Shown: positions 14,219-23,468 of the stretch, piece after piece
How the letters are laid out: every line of letters starts with the position of its first letter
How positions within the stretch are numbered: the first letter of the stretch is position 1
From: Chloroflexota bacterium
Lineage (GTDB): Bacteria > Chloroflexota > Dehalococcoidia > UBA1151 > TMED-70
Direction of reading: 5' to 3'
Assembly: GCA_002719425.1 (NCBI GenBank)
Contig: PBHA01000010.1
Coordinates: forward strand, 51,776-83,787
DNA: 32,012 nt
Program-made: the position numbers and the translations under genes
The notes under the pieces: generated by a model
Told to the model about the DNA's origin: nothing
Database searches by the model: none
What the model saw: the letters and a program-made list of their open reading frames with translations, nothing else

Positions 14219-16984
14219 ATGAGTATTAAAAAAGAAAAATTATTAATCGTAGATGGTCATGCTATGGTTTTTCGGGCATGGTTTTCTATTCCTGAAAGAC
14301 TAAACTCAAATAAAATTGATACAAGAGGTGCTTATGGATTTATTAATACACTAATAAAATCCATAAGAGAAAATGGAATCACTCATATAGCTGTATGTTT
14401 TGATACTAAAGCTCAAACATTTAGAGATGAAATTTTTCCTGATTATAAAGCTCAAAGACCACCAGCAGATCCTGACTTGCATAAACAAATACCTATAGCT
14501 AAAGATTTGTTAGATTCACTAGGTATACCAGTGTTTGAAAAAGATGGATTTGAAGCAGATGATCTTGTTGGAACGATTAGTTCAATAGCTAATCAAAATC
14601 ATATAGAATCCTTAATTCTTACTGGAGATGCTGACCAGTTACAATTAGTAAATGATCAAACTAAAGTCTTAATGTACTCAGGATTTGGAGATATAAGGAT
14701 ATACGATCCAGAAAAAGTAAAAGAAAGATATGACGGTCTAGGACCAGAATTTGTAGCAGAAATAAAAGCCTTGGAAGGAGATCCTTCTGATAACATTCCA
14801 GGAGTTCCAGGTATAGGTAAAAAAGCTGCCCGAACACTATTACTAGAATTTGGGCATTTTCGTGATTTATTCAAAAATTTAGAAAAAATAGAAAATGTTG
14901 AGATTCGGGGGGCTAAAAGAATTCAAAACATAATGACAGAAAATGTTGATATTGCAAAAAAATGCCTAGAACTTACTAATATTGTAAAAAATGTTGATAT
15001 TAACTTTGATATTGGTAAATGTAAATTTTCAGATCATAATATCAGCGAAATAATTAAAGTGTTTGAGAGCTATGAACTAAGAAATAGTCTAAATAACTTA
15101 AGATCAATAATTGATTTTGATGATAATTTTTCAGGTAGCAAATCAATCTTGATTAATCATAAGCCTATTCCAAATGAAAACTTGATATTAGTAAATGATC
15201 AAGATTCTTTTGAAAAAATGTTTAATGATTTAAATAATTCTGACCATTTTTCTTTTGATACAGAAACAACAGGACTAAATACCATAGACGATGAGATTAT
15301 AGGAATATCATTTAGTAATTCTGAAAATTTGGCTTGGTATCTAGTAATAAAACATGACAATGAAAATATCTTTTTTAATAAAAATATCTACGAAAAGGTA
15401 AGTGAACTTTTTCTAAACCCTAAAATTTCTAAATCTGCTCACAATGCTAATTTTGATTTGATGGTATTGAGAAACTATGGAATAAAGGTAAATAACCTGA
15501 ATTTTGATACAGTAATAGCAGCCTCATTATGTGACAGAAAGAGGTTAGGTCTTAAGAGTTTATCTGAAGAAATACTTAATATAAAAATGACTAATATCGA
15601 AGAATTAATTGGAACTGGAAGGAATCAAAAAACACTTAATCAAATTGATATTAATAAAGTTTATAAGTATGCTGCTGCAGACTCATTAATTACATTCAAG
15701 TTAAGAAATTTTTTTATAAATGAATTAAAAAAATTCGATCAAGAAGACCTTTTCTATAATGTAGAAATACCTCTTATTAATGAAATTTTAGATATGCAAT
15801 TTAGTGGAATAAATTTAGACTTGAATTTACTAGAAAATATGTCTAATAAACTAGAAATAGATCTAAATGAAATAGAAAATACAATTCATAATATTTATCC
15901 AGAAAAAGAATTTAACTTAAATTCAGGAAAACAACTAGCAGAAATATTAGTTGAGAATCTAAATGCACCTCCTATAAAGAAAACTAAAACAGGAATATCT
16001 GTAGATGCAGAAGTTCTTGAAAAATATTCAAAAGATAAAAATCTAGATGAACGAGTACAACAGATTTCTTCTGGGATTCTAAGATATAGAGAGCTCTCAA
16101 AACTTAAGTCAACGTACGTTGATTCTTTACCAAATTTAGTAAGTAAAAAAACAAAAAAAATTCACACAACATTTAATCAAATAGGGACATCTACTGGAAG
16201 ACTTTCGAGTCAAAATCCAAACGTTCAAAATATACCAGTAAGATCAAAAATTGGAAAACAAGTTAGATCAGCTTTTATAGTAGATAATAAAAAAAATTAT
16301 CAAATGCTTTCCGTTGATTACTCTCAAATAGAATTAAGAGTTTTGGCTCATTTGTCTAAGGAAGAAAATCTTGTAAAAGCATTTAATAATGGTGAAGATA
16401 TTCATAATTCAACTGCTAAATTAATGTACGAAACAAATGAAGTAAGTTCCGAACAAAGAAGAATTGCAAAAATTCTTAATTTCGGAGTTTTATATGGGTT
16501 AGGTCCTCATGGTGTTGCGCAACAAACTGACTTAACAAGAGAACAAGGAAAACAGTTTATTGATTTATATTTTGGAAAATACCCAGGAATTAAAGACTTT
16601 CAAAAACTCCAAATTGACAGTTCAAAAAAAACTGGCTACTCAAAAACATTACTCGGAAGAAGAAGATATCTAGAAGATATAAATTCCCCAAATGCTAGAA
16701 TTAGAGGTTTTGCAGAAAGAATTGCAATTAATATGCCTATTCAAGGAACAGCTGCAGAGATAATAAAAGTTGCAATGATTAAACTTGGTCAAAAAATAAG
16801 ACATGAAGGTCTGCAATCAAAAATGTTAATACAGGTTCACGATGAACTGATATTTGAAGTTGCCCCTGGAGAGCTTATGGAACTTGGTTCAATGATTAAT
16901 GAAATTATGCCTGAAGCTATAAAACTTGACGTCCCTGTATTAGTAGATATAAAAACAGGCTCAAGCTGGGGTAGTTTAGAATAA
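14219..16984 (+). CDS. polA: DNA polymerase I with intact proofreading domain
   Basis: A full-length three-domain Pol I of 921 residues for Okazaki fragment processing and repair. The 5' nuclease (about 1-290) has the acidic clusters F-D, D-G-F-E-A-D-D and G-D-A-D-Q-L-Q-L. The 3'-5' exonuclease (about 320-520) keeps D-T-E at 347-349, N-A-N-F-D and the Y-x3-D of exo III, so proofreading is probably active, unlike in many thermophile and Gram-positive Pol I proteins. The polymerase domain has motif A D-Y-S-Q-I-E-L-R starting at Asp700, the O-helix R-R-I-A-K-I-L-N-F-G-V-L-Y-G with Phe (which excludes ddNTPs), and motif C V-H-D-E at 873-876. It starts 31 nt after tyrS without a clear Shine-Dalgarno. 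Confidence 0.98.
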   Translation: MSIKKEKLLIVDGHAMVFRAWFSIPERLNSNKIDTRGAYGFINTLIKSIRENGITHIAVCFDTKAQTFRDEIFPDYKAQRPPADPDLHKQIPIAKDLLDSLGIPVFEKDGFEADDLVGTISSIANQNHIESLILTGDADQLQLVNDQTKVLMYSGFGDIRIYDPEKVKERYDGLGPEFVAEIKALEGDPSDNIPGVPGIGKKAARTLLLEFGHFRDLFKNLEKIENVEIRGAKRIQNIMTENVDIAKKCLELTNIVKNVDINFDIGKCKFSDHNISEIIKVFESYELRNSLNNLRSIIDFDDNFSGSKSILINHKPIPNENLILVNDQDSFEKMFNDLNNSDHFSFDTETTGLNTIDDEIIGISFSNSENLAWYLVIKHDNENIFFNKNIYEKVSELFLNPKISKSAHNANFDLMVLRNYGIKVNNLNFDTVIAASLCDRKRLGLKSLSEEILNIKMTNIEELIGTGRNQKTLNQIDINKVYKYAAADSLITFKLRNFFINELKKFDQEDLFYNVEIPLINEILDMQFSGINLDLNLLENMSNKLEIDLNEIENTIHNIYPEKEFNLNSGKQLAEILVENLNAPPIKKTKTGISVDAEVLEKYSKDKNLDERVQQISSGILRYRELSKLKSTYVDSLPNLVSKKTKKIHTTFNQIGTSTGRLSSQNPNVQNIPVRSKIGKQVRSAFIVDNKKNYQMLSVDYSQIELRVLAHLSKEENLVKAFNNGEDIHNSTAKLMYETNEVSSEQRRIAKILNFGVLYGLGPHGVAQQTDLTREQGKQFIDLYFGKYPGIKDFQKLQIDSSKKTGYSKTLLGRRRYLEDINSPNARIRGFAERIAINMPIQGTAAEIIKVAMIKLGQKIRHEGLQSKMLIQVHDELIFEVAPGELMELGSMINEIMPEAIKLDVPVLVDIKTGSSWGSLE

Positions 16985-16991
16985 TTTCTTA

Positions 16992-16997
16992 TATAAT
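16992..16997 (+). promoter_or_regulatory. Candidate -10 box for tRNA-Ser
   Basis: A perfect TATAAT ends 20 nt before the first base of the tRNA, so transcription would start about 14 nt upstream of it. No good -35 is seen at the usual distance, and read-through from polA is also possible. Confidence 0.35.
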
Positions 16998-17017
16998 TAG
17001 AATGTTGTTTTAAACAT

Positions 17018-17107
17018 GGAGGGGTGGCTGAGTGGTTGAAAGCGTCTGTCTTGAAAACAGGAGTATCCGTAAGGGTACCGCAGGTTCGAATCCTGTCCCC
17101 TCCGCCA
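17018..17107 (+). tRNA. tRNA-Ser (anticodon UGA)
   Basis: The acceptor stem GGAGGGG (17018-17024) pairs with CCCCTCC (17097-17103), followed by discriminator G and an encoded CCA (17105-17107). The D arm G-G-C-T-G-A-G-T-G-G, an anticodon stem TCTGT/ACAGG with loop CTTGAAA (anticodon TGA at 17052-17054), a long variable arm and the T arm GGTTCGAATCC are all readable. The long variable arm and the anticodon identify a class II serine tRNA reading UCA and related UCN codons. Confidence 0.96.
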
Positions 17108-17111
17108 TAAT

Positions 17112-18905
17112 TTAGCTACTATTATCAATCCACTCATTTTCAAGATCTGATATTTCCTTTTTAATATCGTTATATTTATTTGAAAGTTCTTCTAAAAGTT
17201 GAAAATTATCTATATTTTCCAAGGAGCTCATCTTTTCTTCTAATTCTTCTTTCATTACAATCAATTTATTAATTTGATTTTCAATTTTTCTACTTTTTTT
17301 ATTAGAATCATAACTATTTTTATTTTTATTTCCCTTACTAGGCCTTAATTCATCTTTCAAAATATCTTCATAGTCAGAAATATCATCCATGAATAGATTT
17401 ACTTGACTGTCTTTTATAACTAGGATTTGATCAGCCACTTTTTCAATAATATCCTTGTCATGACTAACCAAAATTATTGCACCTTCAAACTCATTTAAGG
17501 AGTTTATTAATGACAATCTCGAATCAATATCAAGATGATTTGTAGGTTCGTCCATCAATAATAGATCTGGAGAATGATAACTCATCAAACAAAATAGTAG
17601 TCTTGTTTTTTCTCCACCGGAGAGATTTTCTATTTTTGTTTCAGATTTTTGCTTATCAAAACCGAATCTTCCTAAAACTCCTCTGATAAATAAATCTGGT
17701 TTTTCTGGATCAATTTCAGAAAGAACTTGATATCCTGTTTTTTCTAAATCTAGTTCATCTGCTTGATGCTGAGCAAAATATCCAATTTTTAGATTTCTTT
17801 TTTTTATAATATTTCCCTTCATAGGCTCTAAATTTCCTGCTATCAATTTAATAAGTGTAGATTTTCCGTTACCATTTGCTCCAACTAAAGCAATTCTTGA
17901 ATCATTAGAAATACTTAAGTTAATATTTTTTAGTACAGGAATTTCATCATATCCTGCATCGACTTTATTAATTGTTAGCATTGATGTACCTAAATTATTT
18001 GGTTTAGGAAATGAAAAGCTTATAGTTCTATCACTAATAATTGCATCAACCATATCGATTTTTTCTAAAGATCTTAATCTGCTTTGAGCTTGCTTTGCTT
18101 TTGTAGCTTTTGCTCCAAATCTATCGACAAATTTCATAACTTTTTGCTTGAAAGCTTGTTGTTTTTTAAACATTGCCTCATGAGCTAAACTTTTTTGGGC
18201 AAATTGTGATTCAAATTGATCATAGTTTCCTGTATATAAATTTAGGTTATGATTTTCAACATGAAGGATATGATCAACTGTATTGTTCAATACCTGTCTA
18301 TCATGACTTATCATTATGAAAGTCCCTTTAAATTCTTTTAAAAAATTTTCAAACCAAACAACGCTTTCGAAATCTAGATGATTTGTTGGTTCATCAAGAA
18401 GAAGCAAGTCAGGATCACTGTATAAAGTAGCAGCAAGACCAACTCTATTTCTCCATCCTCCAGATAACTCGTTTATTTTTTTTGATTGATCATCTTTCTT
18501 AAATCCAAGTCCTGACAAAATATATGATGCTTTCCATTCATCTTTATAAGCATTTTTTTCATCTAAAATTGATGAAAGTTCAATTATTCTATTTTGATCT
18601 TTTGAATTTTCGAATTCTTCTATTAATAATTGAGTTTCAGAATCAGTTGACAAAACATAATCTAGTATAGACAGATTCGTGTTTGGAATCTCTTGTTGAA
18701 GAATTGAAATTTTTTTTGTTTTTTGTAAATTAATCTCACCCTCATCTAGGAGAAGGTTTTTATCAATTAAGTTGAATAAAGTAGTTTTTCCAATTCCATT
18801 TTTACCTACTAAACCTACATGATAACCTGAAGGTATATTGAAAGACGCATTTTCAAAGAGTTTTCTATTAGAAATTGAGTAAGAAATATTTTTTACATCT
18901 AGCAT
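17112..18905 (-). CDS. ABC-F family ATPase (ribosome-associated, Uup/YheS-like)
   Basis: A 597-residue soluble protein with two ABC domains and no membrane segments. The first domain has Walker A G-K-N-G-I-G-K-T (about 34-41), signature L-S-G-G-W-R and L-L-L-L-D-E-P-T-N-H-L-D; the second has G-A-N-G-N-G-K-S-T, L-S-G-G-E-K-T-R and L-L-L-M-D-E-P-T-N-H-L-D. Between them lies a charged linker (about 235-290) of the P-site tRNA interaction type. The C-terminus (about 540-597) is a coiled coil rich in Lys and Glu. ABC-F proteins act on the ribosomal E site to relieve stalling or give antibiotic protection; the subgroup cannot be fixed here. There is no Shine-Dalgarno before the ATG. A small membrane peptide ends 18 nt upstream on the same strand. 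Confidence 0.93.
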   Translation of the reverse strand: MLDVKNISYSISNRKLFENASFNIPSGYHVGLVGKNGIGKTTLFNLIDKNLLLDEGEINLQKTKKISILQQEIPNTNLSILDYVLSTDSETQLLIEEFENSKDQNRIIELSSILDEKNAYKDEWKASYILSGLGFKKDDQSKKINELSGGWRNRVGLAATLYSDPDLLLLDEPTNHLDFESVVWFENFLKEFKGTFIMISHDRQVLNNTVDHILHVENHNLNLYTGNYDQFESQFAQKSLAHEAMFKKQQAFKQKVMKFVDRFGAKATKAKQAQSRLRSLEKIDMVDAIISDRTISFSFPKPNNLGTSMLTINKVDAGYDEIPVLKNINLSISNDSRIALVGANGNGKSTLIKLIAGNLEPMKGNIIKKRNLKIGYFAQHQADELDLEKTGYQVLSEIDPEKPDLFIRGVLGRFGFDKQKSETKIENLSGGEKTRLLFCLMSYHSPDLLLMDEPTNHLDIDSRLSLINSLNEFEGAIILVSHDKDIIEKVADQILVIKDSQVNLFMDDISDYEDILKDELRPSKGNKNKNSYDSNKKSRKIENQINKLIVMKEELEEKMSSLENIDNFQLLEELSNKYNDIKKEISDLENEWIDNSS

Positions 18906-18923
18906 GTAATTGATAAAAAAATG

Positions 18924-19025
18924 TTATTTTTCTCTTCTAGCTAAGTAATTGTTAATTAATTGAAGAATAACAAGCCATATAGCTGTCGATCCAAAAACAA
19001 TAATTAGAGCCCAAAAGGCTTGCAT
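18924..19025 (-). CDS. 33-residue single-pass membrane peptide
   Basis: A 33-codon frame that I do not recognise. It starts at an ATG (19025) with a near-perfect Shine-Dalgarno AGGAG (19035-19031) 5 nt upstream and ends at TAA (18926-18924), 18 nt before the ABC-F start on the same strand. The peptide starts M-Q-A-F-W-A-L and has one hydrophobic helix over about residues 4-24, with two Trp. It closes on a short polar tail N-N-Y-L-A-R-R-E-K, so the C-terminus should face the cytoplasm. The form recalls very small subunits such as CcmD, CydX or CcoQ, but no specific match is claimed. The strength of the ribosome site, in a genome where many genes lack one, is the main argument that it is expressed. 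The rest of the gap (19036-19227) is A+T-rich with nothing I can identify. Confidence 0.68.
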   Translation of the reverse strand: MQAFWALIIVFGSTAIWLVILQLINNYLARREK

Positions 19026-19227
19026 ATTTACTCCTATTTATCCTGATGATTCTCTTATGATATTACATTCTTCACAATTGATTCATTATTATTAGTAACT
19101 TTTTTATAAAAAAAAGTTAATCAAGCAACTAAAATAAAAAATAAAGAAACTTATGCTCTTAAAGTATTATGAATTTAATAAATATAAGATTTAATAAGAT
19201 AGTTATCATTAAAATTTTTCAATTCTT

Positions 19228-20394
19228 ATGAATTTACACGAATATCAATCTAGAGATTTATTATCTAAGTATAATATTCAGTTTCCAAAAGGAGACTTAG
19301 GTACTGATCCTGATGAAATATTTGAAATTTCAAAAAAATTTCAAGGACAAGTTGTTGTAAAAGCTCAAATACATTCAGGAGGAAGAGGAAAAGCGGGTGG
19401 AGTAAAACTATGTAATTCACCCGAAGAAGCTAAAATTTTTGCAAAAGGGATTCTAGGTAAAAGGATAGTTACAGAACAAACTGACTCTGAGGGTGTGATT
19501 GTTGAAAAATTACTAGTTACAGAACTTACTAATATAAAAAAAGAATTGTACTTATCTATTATTATTGATCCAGATGTAGAAGGTCCATCTTTGATTATAT
19601 CTTCTGAAGGTGGTACAGATATCGAAAAAACTGCTGAAAAAAATCCTGAAAAAATCAAAAAAATAAACTTTGATCCTTTGGTTGGATTAAAACCATATCA
19701 AATTAGACAAATAGCTTCAGAATTAGATATTCCAAAATCATCTACATTATCGTTTTATAACCTACTTAATAACTTGCAAAAAGCATTTACTGAAATAGAT
19801 AGTACACTAATTGAAATCAATCCTTTAGTAATTGATGATAATGATAATTTGATACCATTAGATTGCAAAATAAATATTGATGACGACAGTTATTTCAGAC
19901 AAAAAGAAATTTTTGAACTTAGAGATAAAAATCAAGAAAACCCAATGGAAACTAAAGCTAAAGATTTCGATTTGGCTTACGTAAAATTAGATAAAGGAAA
20001 TGTTGGTTGTTTAGTAAATGGAGCAGGACTAGCAATGGCTACTATGGATGTTACCACAAAATCAGGTTGTTACCCGGCTAATTTTCTAGATGTTGGAGGA
20101 TCCACCGATAAGAATAAGATTATAGAAGCATTCAAAATATTAGTTTCAGATGAAAAAGTAGAATACCTCCTAATAAATCTATTTGCAGGTATTGCAAGAG
20201 CAGATCTTATTGCAGAAGGTGTCGTAGAAGCAGCTAAAGACACAGCATTTAATCTTCCTATAATCGTTTGTATGAGAGGAACAAATTCTGATATAGGATT
20301 TAATATCTTAAAAAAATCAGATTTAGATATTCATATTGCTGATAATCTAGGTCATGCTGCTGAATTGTTAACGTCACTAAATAAAGAGAAGTAA
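19228..20394 (+). CDS. sucC: Succinyl-CoA synthetase, beta subunit
   Basis: The ATP-grasp subunit (388 residues) of the TCA enzyme that couples succinyl-CoA cleavage to NTP formation. It opens with M-N-L-H-E-Y-Q-S-R-D-L-L and has the ATP-grasp loop H-S-G-G-R-G-K-A-G-G-V-K, E-I-N-P-L-V-I, and the CoA/His-phosphate region G-A-G-L-A-M-A-T-M-D with N-F-L-D-V-G-G. No Shine-Dalgarno is seen (upstream bases are T-rich). sucD follows with one base between stop and start. About 200 nt upstream contain no other gene; the promoter must be there but I could not pick it out with confidence. Confidence 0.96.
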   Translation: MNLHEYQSRDLLSKYNIQFPKGDLGTDPDEIFEISKKFQGQVVVKAQIHSGGRGKAGGVKLCNSPEEAKIFAKGILGKRIVTEQTDSEGVIVEKLLVTELTNIKKELYLSIIIDPDVEGPSLIISSEGGTDIEKTAEKNPEKIKKINFDPLVGLKPYQIRQIASELDIPKSSTLSFYNLLNNLQKAFTEIDSTLIEINPLVIDDNDNLIPLDCKINIDDDSYFRQKEIFELRDKNQENPMETKAKDFDLAYVKLDKGNVGCLVNGAGLAMATMDVTTKSGCYPANFLDVGGSTDKNKIIEAFKILVSDEKVEYLLINLFAGIARADLIAEGVVEAAKDTAFNLPIIVCMRGTNSDIGFNILKKSDLDIHIADNLGHAAELLTSLNKEK

Positions 20395-20395
20395 T

Positions 20396-21259
20396 ATGTT
20401 ATTTGATAAAAATACAAAAGTTCTAGTTCAGGGGCTAGGAAAAGACGGTAGCTTTCAGGCAAAAAAATCTATAGAGTACGGAACCAATGTAGTGGCTTGC
20501 GTTCATCCTAATAGATCAGAACAGTTTTTTGAAGGAAAAATTCCTTTTTTTGAAACTGTTATGGAAGCTAAAGAAAAAACGGGGGCTAATGCAGGTGTAA
20601 TTTATGTACCGGCTCCTTTTGCTATAGACGCAATAATCGAACAAATAGACGCAGGATTAGATTTAGTTGTATGCATAACCGAAGGTATACCTGTACATGA
20701 TATGGTCAAAGTAAAAAATTATCTTAATGATAAAAAAACTAAACTAATTGGACCTAATTGTCCAGGTATTATTTCTCCTAAACAAAAAATTAAAATTGGT
20801 ATTATTCCTGGCGATATTTGTAAATCTGGAGATGTAGGAGTTGTATCTAGATCTGGAACTCTTACCTATGAAGCTATTGCTCAAATAGGAGATGCAGGTT
20901 ATGGACAATCTTTATGTATTGGAATAGGTGGAGATCCTATTCATGGCACAAGCTTTATAGATGCTCTAGAATATTTTGAGGATGATGACAGTACAAATTC
21001 TATAGTTTTGATTGGTGAAATAGGTGGAACTAAAGAACAACAAGCTGCAGAATTTATAAAAAATAATATTAGTAAACCTGTTGTTTTTACAATAGCAGGA
21101 ACTACTGCACCTAAAGGTAAAAGAATGGGACATGCAGGTGCAGTTATTAGTGGGAAAATGGGTTTGGCAAGCGAAAAAATTCTTGCTCTAAAAAATGCTG
21201 GCGCACATCATGCAAATGATCCTTCAAAAATAGGAGAAACGCTTAAGAGCATTATTTAG
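20396..21259 (+). CDS. sucD: Succinyl-CoA synthetase, alpha subunit
   Basis: The CoA-binding, phosphohistidine-carrying subunit (287 residues). It shows the Rossmann-type CoA site Q-G-L-G-K-D-G-S-F, the G-P-N-C-P-G-I-I motif, S-R-S-G-T-L-T-Y-E and the phosphorylated His in G-H-A-G-A-V. It is translated directly after sucC, and the two chains form one complex. Its last 8 bases overlap the 3' end of the convergent DehI-like gene, so the two transcripts must run into each other. Confidence 0.97.
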   Translation: MLFDKNTKVLVQGLGKDGSFQAKKSIEYGTNVVACVHPNRSEQFFEGKIPFFETVMEAKEKTGANAGVIYVPAPFAIDAIIEQIDAGLDLVVCITEGIPVHDMVKVKNYLNDKKTKLIGPNCPGIISPKQKIKIGIIPGDICKSGDVGVVSRSGTLTYEAIAQIGDAGYGQSLCIGIGGDPIHGTSFIDALEYFEDDDSTNSIVLIGEIGGTKEQQAAEFIKNNISKPVVFTIAGTTAPKGKRMGHAGAVISGKMGLASEKILALKNAGAHHANDPSKIGETLKSII

Positions 21260-22202
21260 CTTTTTCAAGCCAGTTATATAATGCTGTACCTATATTTACT
21301 ATTCTTGCACACTTGAATGGACCATTAACATATTGAATAATAGTATTTCTAGCATATGAAGACATTTTATTTATCGCATTTTCATCTCTTAATTGAATCA
21401 TTCTATTGCCTTCTTCGATAGCGATTTTAGATACACTATTAGCTCCTATAGATATTTCTCCATTTTTTTGAGCTATTTGTAGTTGTATATGCATTAGATT
21501 AAGTAATTTTGGCCAATATGCGAGATGCCTGAAAATCGTAGCAATTCCAGGATTTGGTATATTGGTTCCAAATTTATTAATTTTTAAAATTTCTTCCCAA
21601 ACTAAATCAGATATTTCTTCACGTGGGAGTAATCTAGGAATACTTATAGATTTATGACTTATTTTAACAATTGGGTAAGGAACATAGTTCTTGATTTCAT
21701 CTGTTACTAAAGCAGATTGAGTTAGCAAGTTTAAGCTATTAGATCGATTATAAGCTTTTAGAATAGATTTTATATTTATAAGATCTTCATTAGAAATACC
21801 AATTTTTTCTATTTCCTCTAATGAAATAGGTTTTAAATTAGGGAAAGATGCATCTGACTGCAGTCTATTTAACGCTGCCTCAGGTTGACCTGTTTTATAT
21901 AGTGGTTTTACTGCTTTCCAAGATAAATCTAGATCATCAAATGAATCAGCTAGAATTCTCCATATAGATGTCAGCATAGGAATTTTCATTGTAGAACGAA
22001 TTTCAGAAAAAATTTTAGCTGTTTCGCCTGTTGCATCTGATTCTGCAAGTGCCGTGACAGTGTCATGAATTTTTTCTTTTTTATTCAGTGTTCCTGTAAC
22101 TTCAAAATTTTTCCATATATCTGATTTTTTTTTCCTGATTTGTTTATAAAGATTTTCTTTATTAATTCTTTTTATTTTTCTGTAATATTCTTCATCATCC
22201 AT
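21252..22202 (-). CDS. DehI-like protein (group I 2-haloacid dehalogenase family)
   Basis: A 316-residue, mostly helical soluble protein. The segment starting A-K-I-F-S-E-I-R-S-T-M-K-I-P-M, then S-I-W-R-I-L-A, then W-K-A-V-K-P-L-Y is characteristic of the DehI family (PF10778), whose studied members hydrolyse D- and L-2-haloalkanoic acids by direct water attack. A second repeat-like half continues with P-R-L-L-P-R-E-E-I and I-F-R-H-L-A-Y-W-P, in line with the pseudo-dimeric DehI fold. The catalytic Asp/Asn pair could not be placed with confidence by eye, so activity is unproven. The gene sits 17 nt downstream of the enolase superfamily gene on the same strand and is likely co-transcribed with it. 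Confidence 0.72.
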   Translation of the reverse strand: MDDEEYYRKIKRINKENLYKQIRKKKSDIWKNFEVTGTLNKKEKIHDTVTALAESDATGETAKIFSEIRSTMKIPMLTSIWRILADSFDDLDLSWKAVKPLYKTGQPEAALNRLQSDASFPNLKPISLEEIEKIGISNEDLINIKSILKAYNRSNSLNLLTQSALVTDEIKNYVPYPIVKISHKSISIPRLLPREEISDLVWEEILKINKFGTNIPNPGIATIFRHLAYWPKLLNLMHIQLQIAQKNGEISIGANSVSKIAIEEGNRMIQLRDENAINKMSSYARNTIIQYVNGPFKCARIVNIGTALYNWLEKAK

Positions 22203-22219
22203 ATTTTATTATTTATTTC

Positions 22220-23374
22220 CTATACTGAATAACCTACTGATCCATCATTTCTCATAGGTATATTTTGCTGAAGCCTTGTTTCGTAGTTATAGTTTTTTAG
22301 ATCATTGAAATTCACATTAATTCCTATTCCTAAACAATCAGGAACAATAATAAAGCCTCCATCTCTAGCCCAATCGGTTTTGATAACTTTGTTGATATCT
22401 GCTTCATCAATAGTTGAATATTCTTGGGTGATAAAATTAGGGATTGAGGCATCTATATTGCAAGCAGCTGCAGTAATAACTGGTCCAAGATAATTATGAG
22501 TTACAACTGCTGAATGATAAGACTCAGCTATTGAAGCAATTTTTTTTACATGTGTAATTCCTCCAGCTAAACCAACATCGGGTCGAGCATATTGACTTCC
22601 ACCAATTTCGTACATTTCTCTAAATTCCCAAATTGAATGCATTCTTTCTCCATTTGCCATGGGTAATGAAATTTTTTTTGCAATTTCAGATTGAGATTTT
22701 ATTGAATCAATCTGTATTGGGTCTTCATAAAATAGAGGATGAAATTCAAATAATTCTTCGGCTAAAGCAACTGCATTCATTGGTGTAAGTTTTCTATGAA
22801 TTTCTAGAATAATATCAACTTCAATGCCAGCTCCTTCTCTTAGAGCAGAAACATTATCCTTGGTTTCTTTAATTAGTTGAGATAAAGACAGAGATTGATA
22901 ATTATCTGGTAAAGGGTCTATTTTTATTGCAGTAAAACCCTCTTTTACAGCATCAATTGCATTTAATCTTAATCCTTCAGCAGTAGTTCCTTGATCAGCT
23001 GCGTCAGGTCTGTCGCTACCCATAAGTAGATGTAATCTTATTTTATCTCTTACTTTACCTCCTAATAATTGCCAAACAGGTGCTTCATAAAATTTTCCTT
23101 TTATGTCCCATAAAGCTATATCTACTGCACTAATTGCAGCTGAAAGTATAGAACCTCTAAATGGTCCCATTCTATAAAGATATTGCCAATGATGCTCAGT
23201 CTTTAATGGATCTTGACCTATAAGATAATCCTTAAAGCTAGATATAACAGCATCTGTTGCTTCCATATATCCCCAACATGCAGACTGACCAATACCTTCT
23301 ATTCCATTATCAGTTACTATTCTTACAAAATGACTATTGCCAGAAAGTAATGATTCTACTTTTTCAATTTTCAT
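22220..23374 (-). CDS. Mandelate-racemase-type sugar-acid dehydratase (enolase superfamily), complete
   Basis: A complete 384-residue enolase superfamily enzyme: N-terminal capping domain (about 1-115) and barrel. Catalytic positions: Lys151 (I-K-I-D-P), metal ligands Glu191 (E-I-H), Glu217 (E-D-P) and Glu243 (G-E-R), His193, Asp266 and His293 (T-H-N). The spacings 26, 26 and 50 equal those I recall for E. coli D-galactonate dehydratase, again with Glu for Asp at the first ligand. It is a distant paralogue of the truncated gene at the window start (same residues in the same spacing, otherwise rather different sequence). The expected product is a 2-keto-3-deoxy sugar acid. It is followed by a DehI-like gene and diverges from a pair of alpha/beta hydrolases. 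Confidence 0.92.
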   Translation of the reverse strand: MKIEKVESLLSGNSHFVRIVTDNGIEGIGQSACWGYMEATDAVISSFKDYLIGQDPLKTEHHWQYLYRMGPFRGSILSAAISAVDIALWDIKGKFYEAPVWQLLGGKVRDKIRLHLLMGSDRPDAADQGTTAEGLRLNAIDAVKEGFTAIKIDPLPDNYQSLSLSQLIKETKDNVSALREGAGIEVDIILEIHRKLTPMNAVALAEELFEFHPLFYEDPIQIDSIKSQSEIAKKISLPMANGERMHSIWEFREMYEIGGSQYARPDVGLAGGITHVKKIASIAESYHSAVVTHNYLGPVITAAACNIDASIPNFITQEYSTIDEADINKVIKTDWARDGGFIIVPDCLGIGINVNFNDLKNYNYETRLQQNIPMRNDGSVGYSV

Positions 23375-23468
23375 TTTTGATTTCTTAAGATTTTTATTAA
23401 AAGTATCATAATTATTTTTTTTATTAATAGGATAAGATAGAATTTCAATTTATCTACAAAAAAAATAA

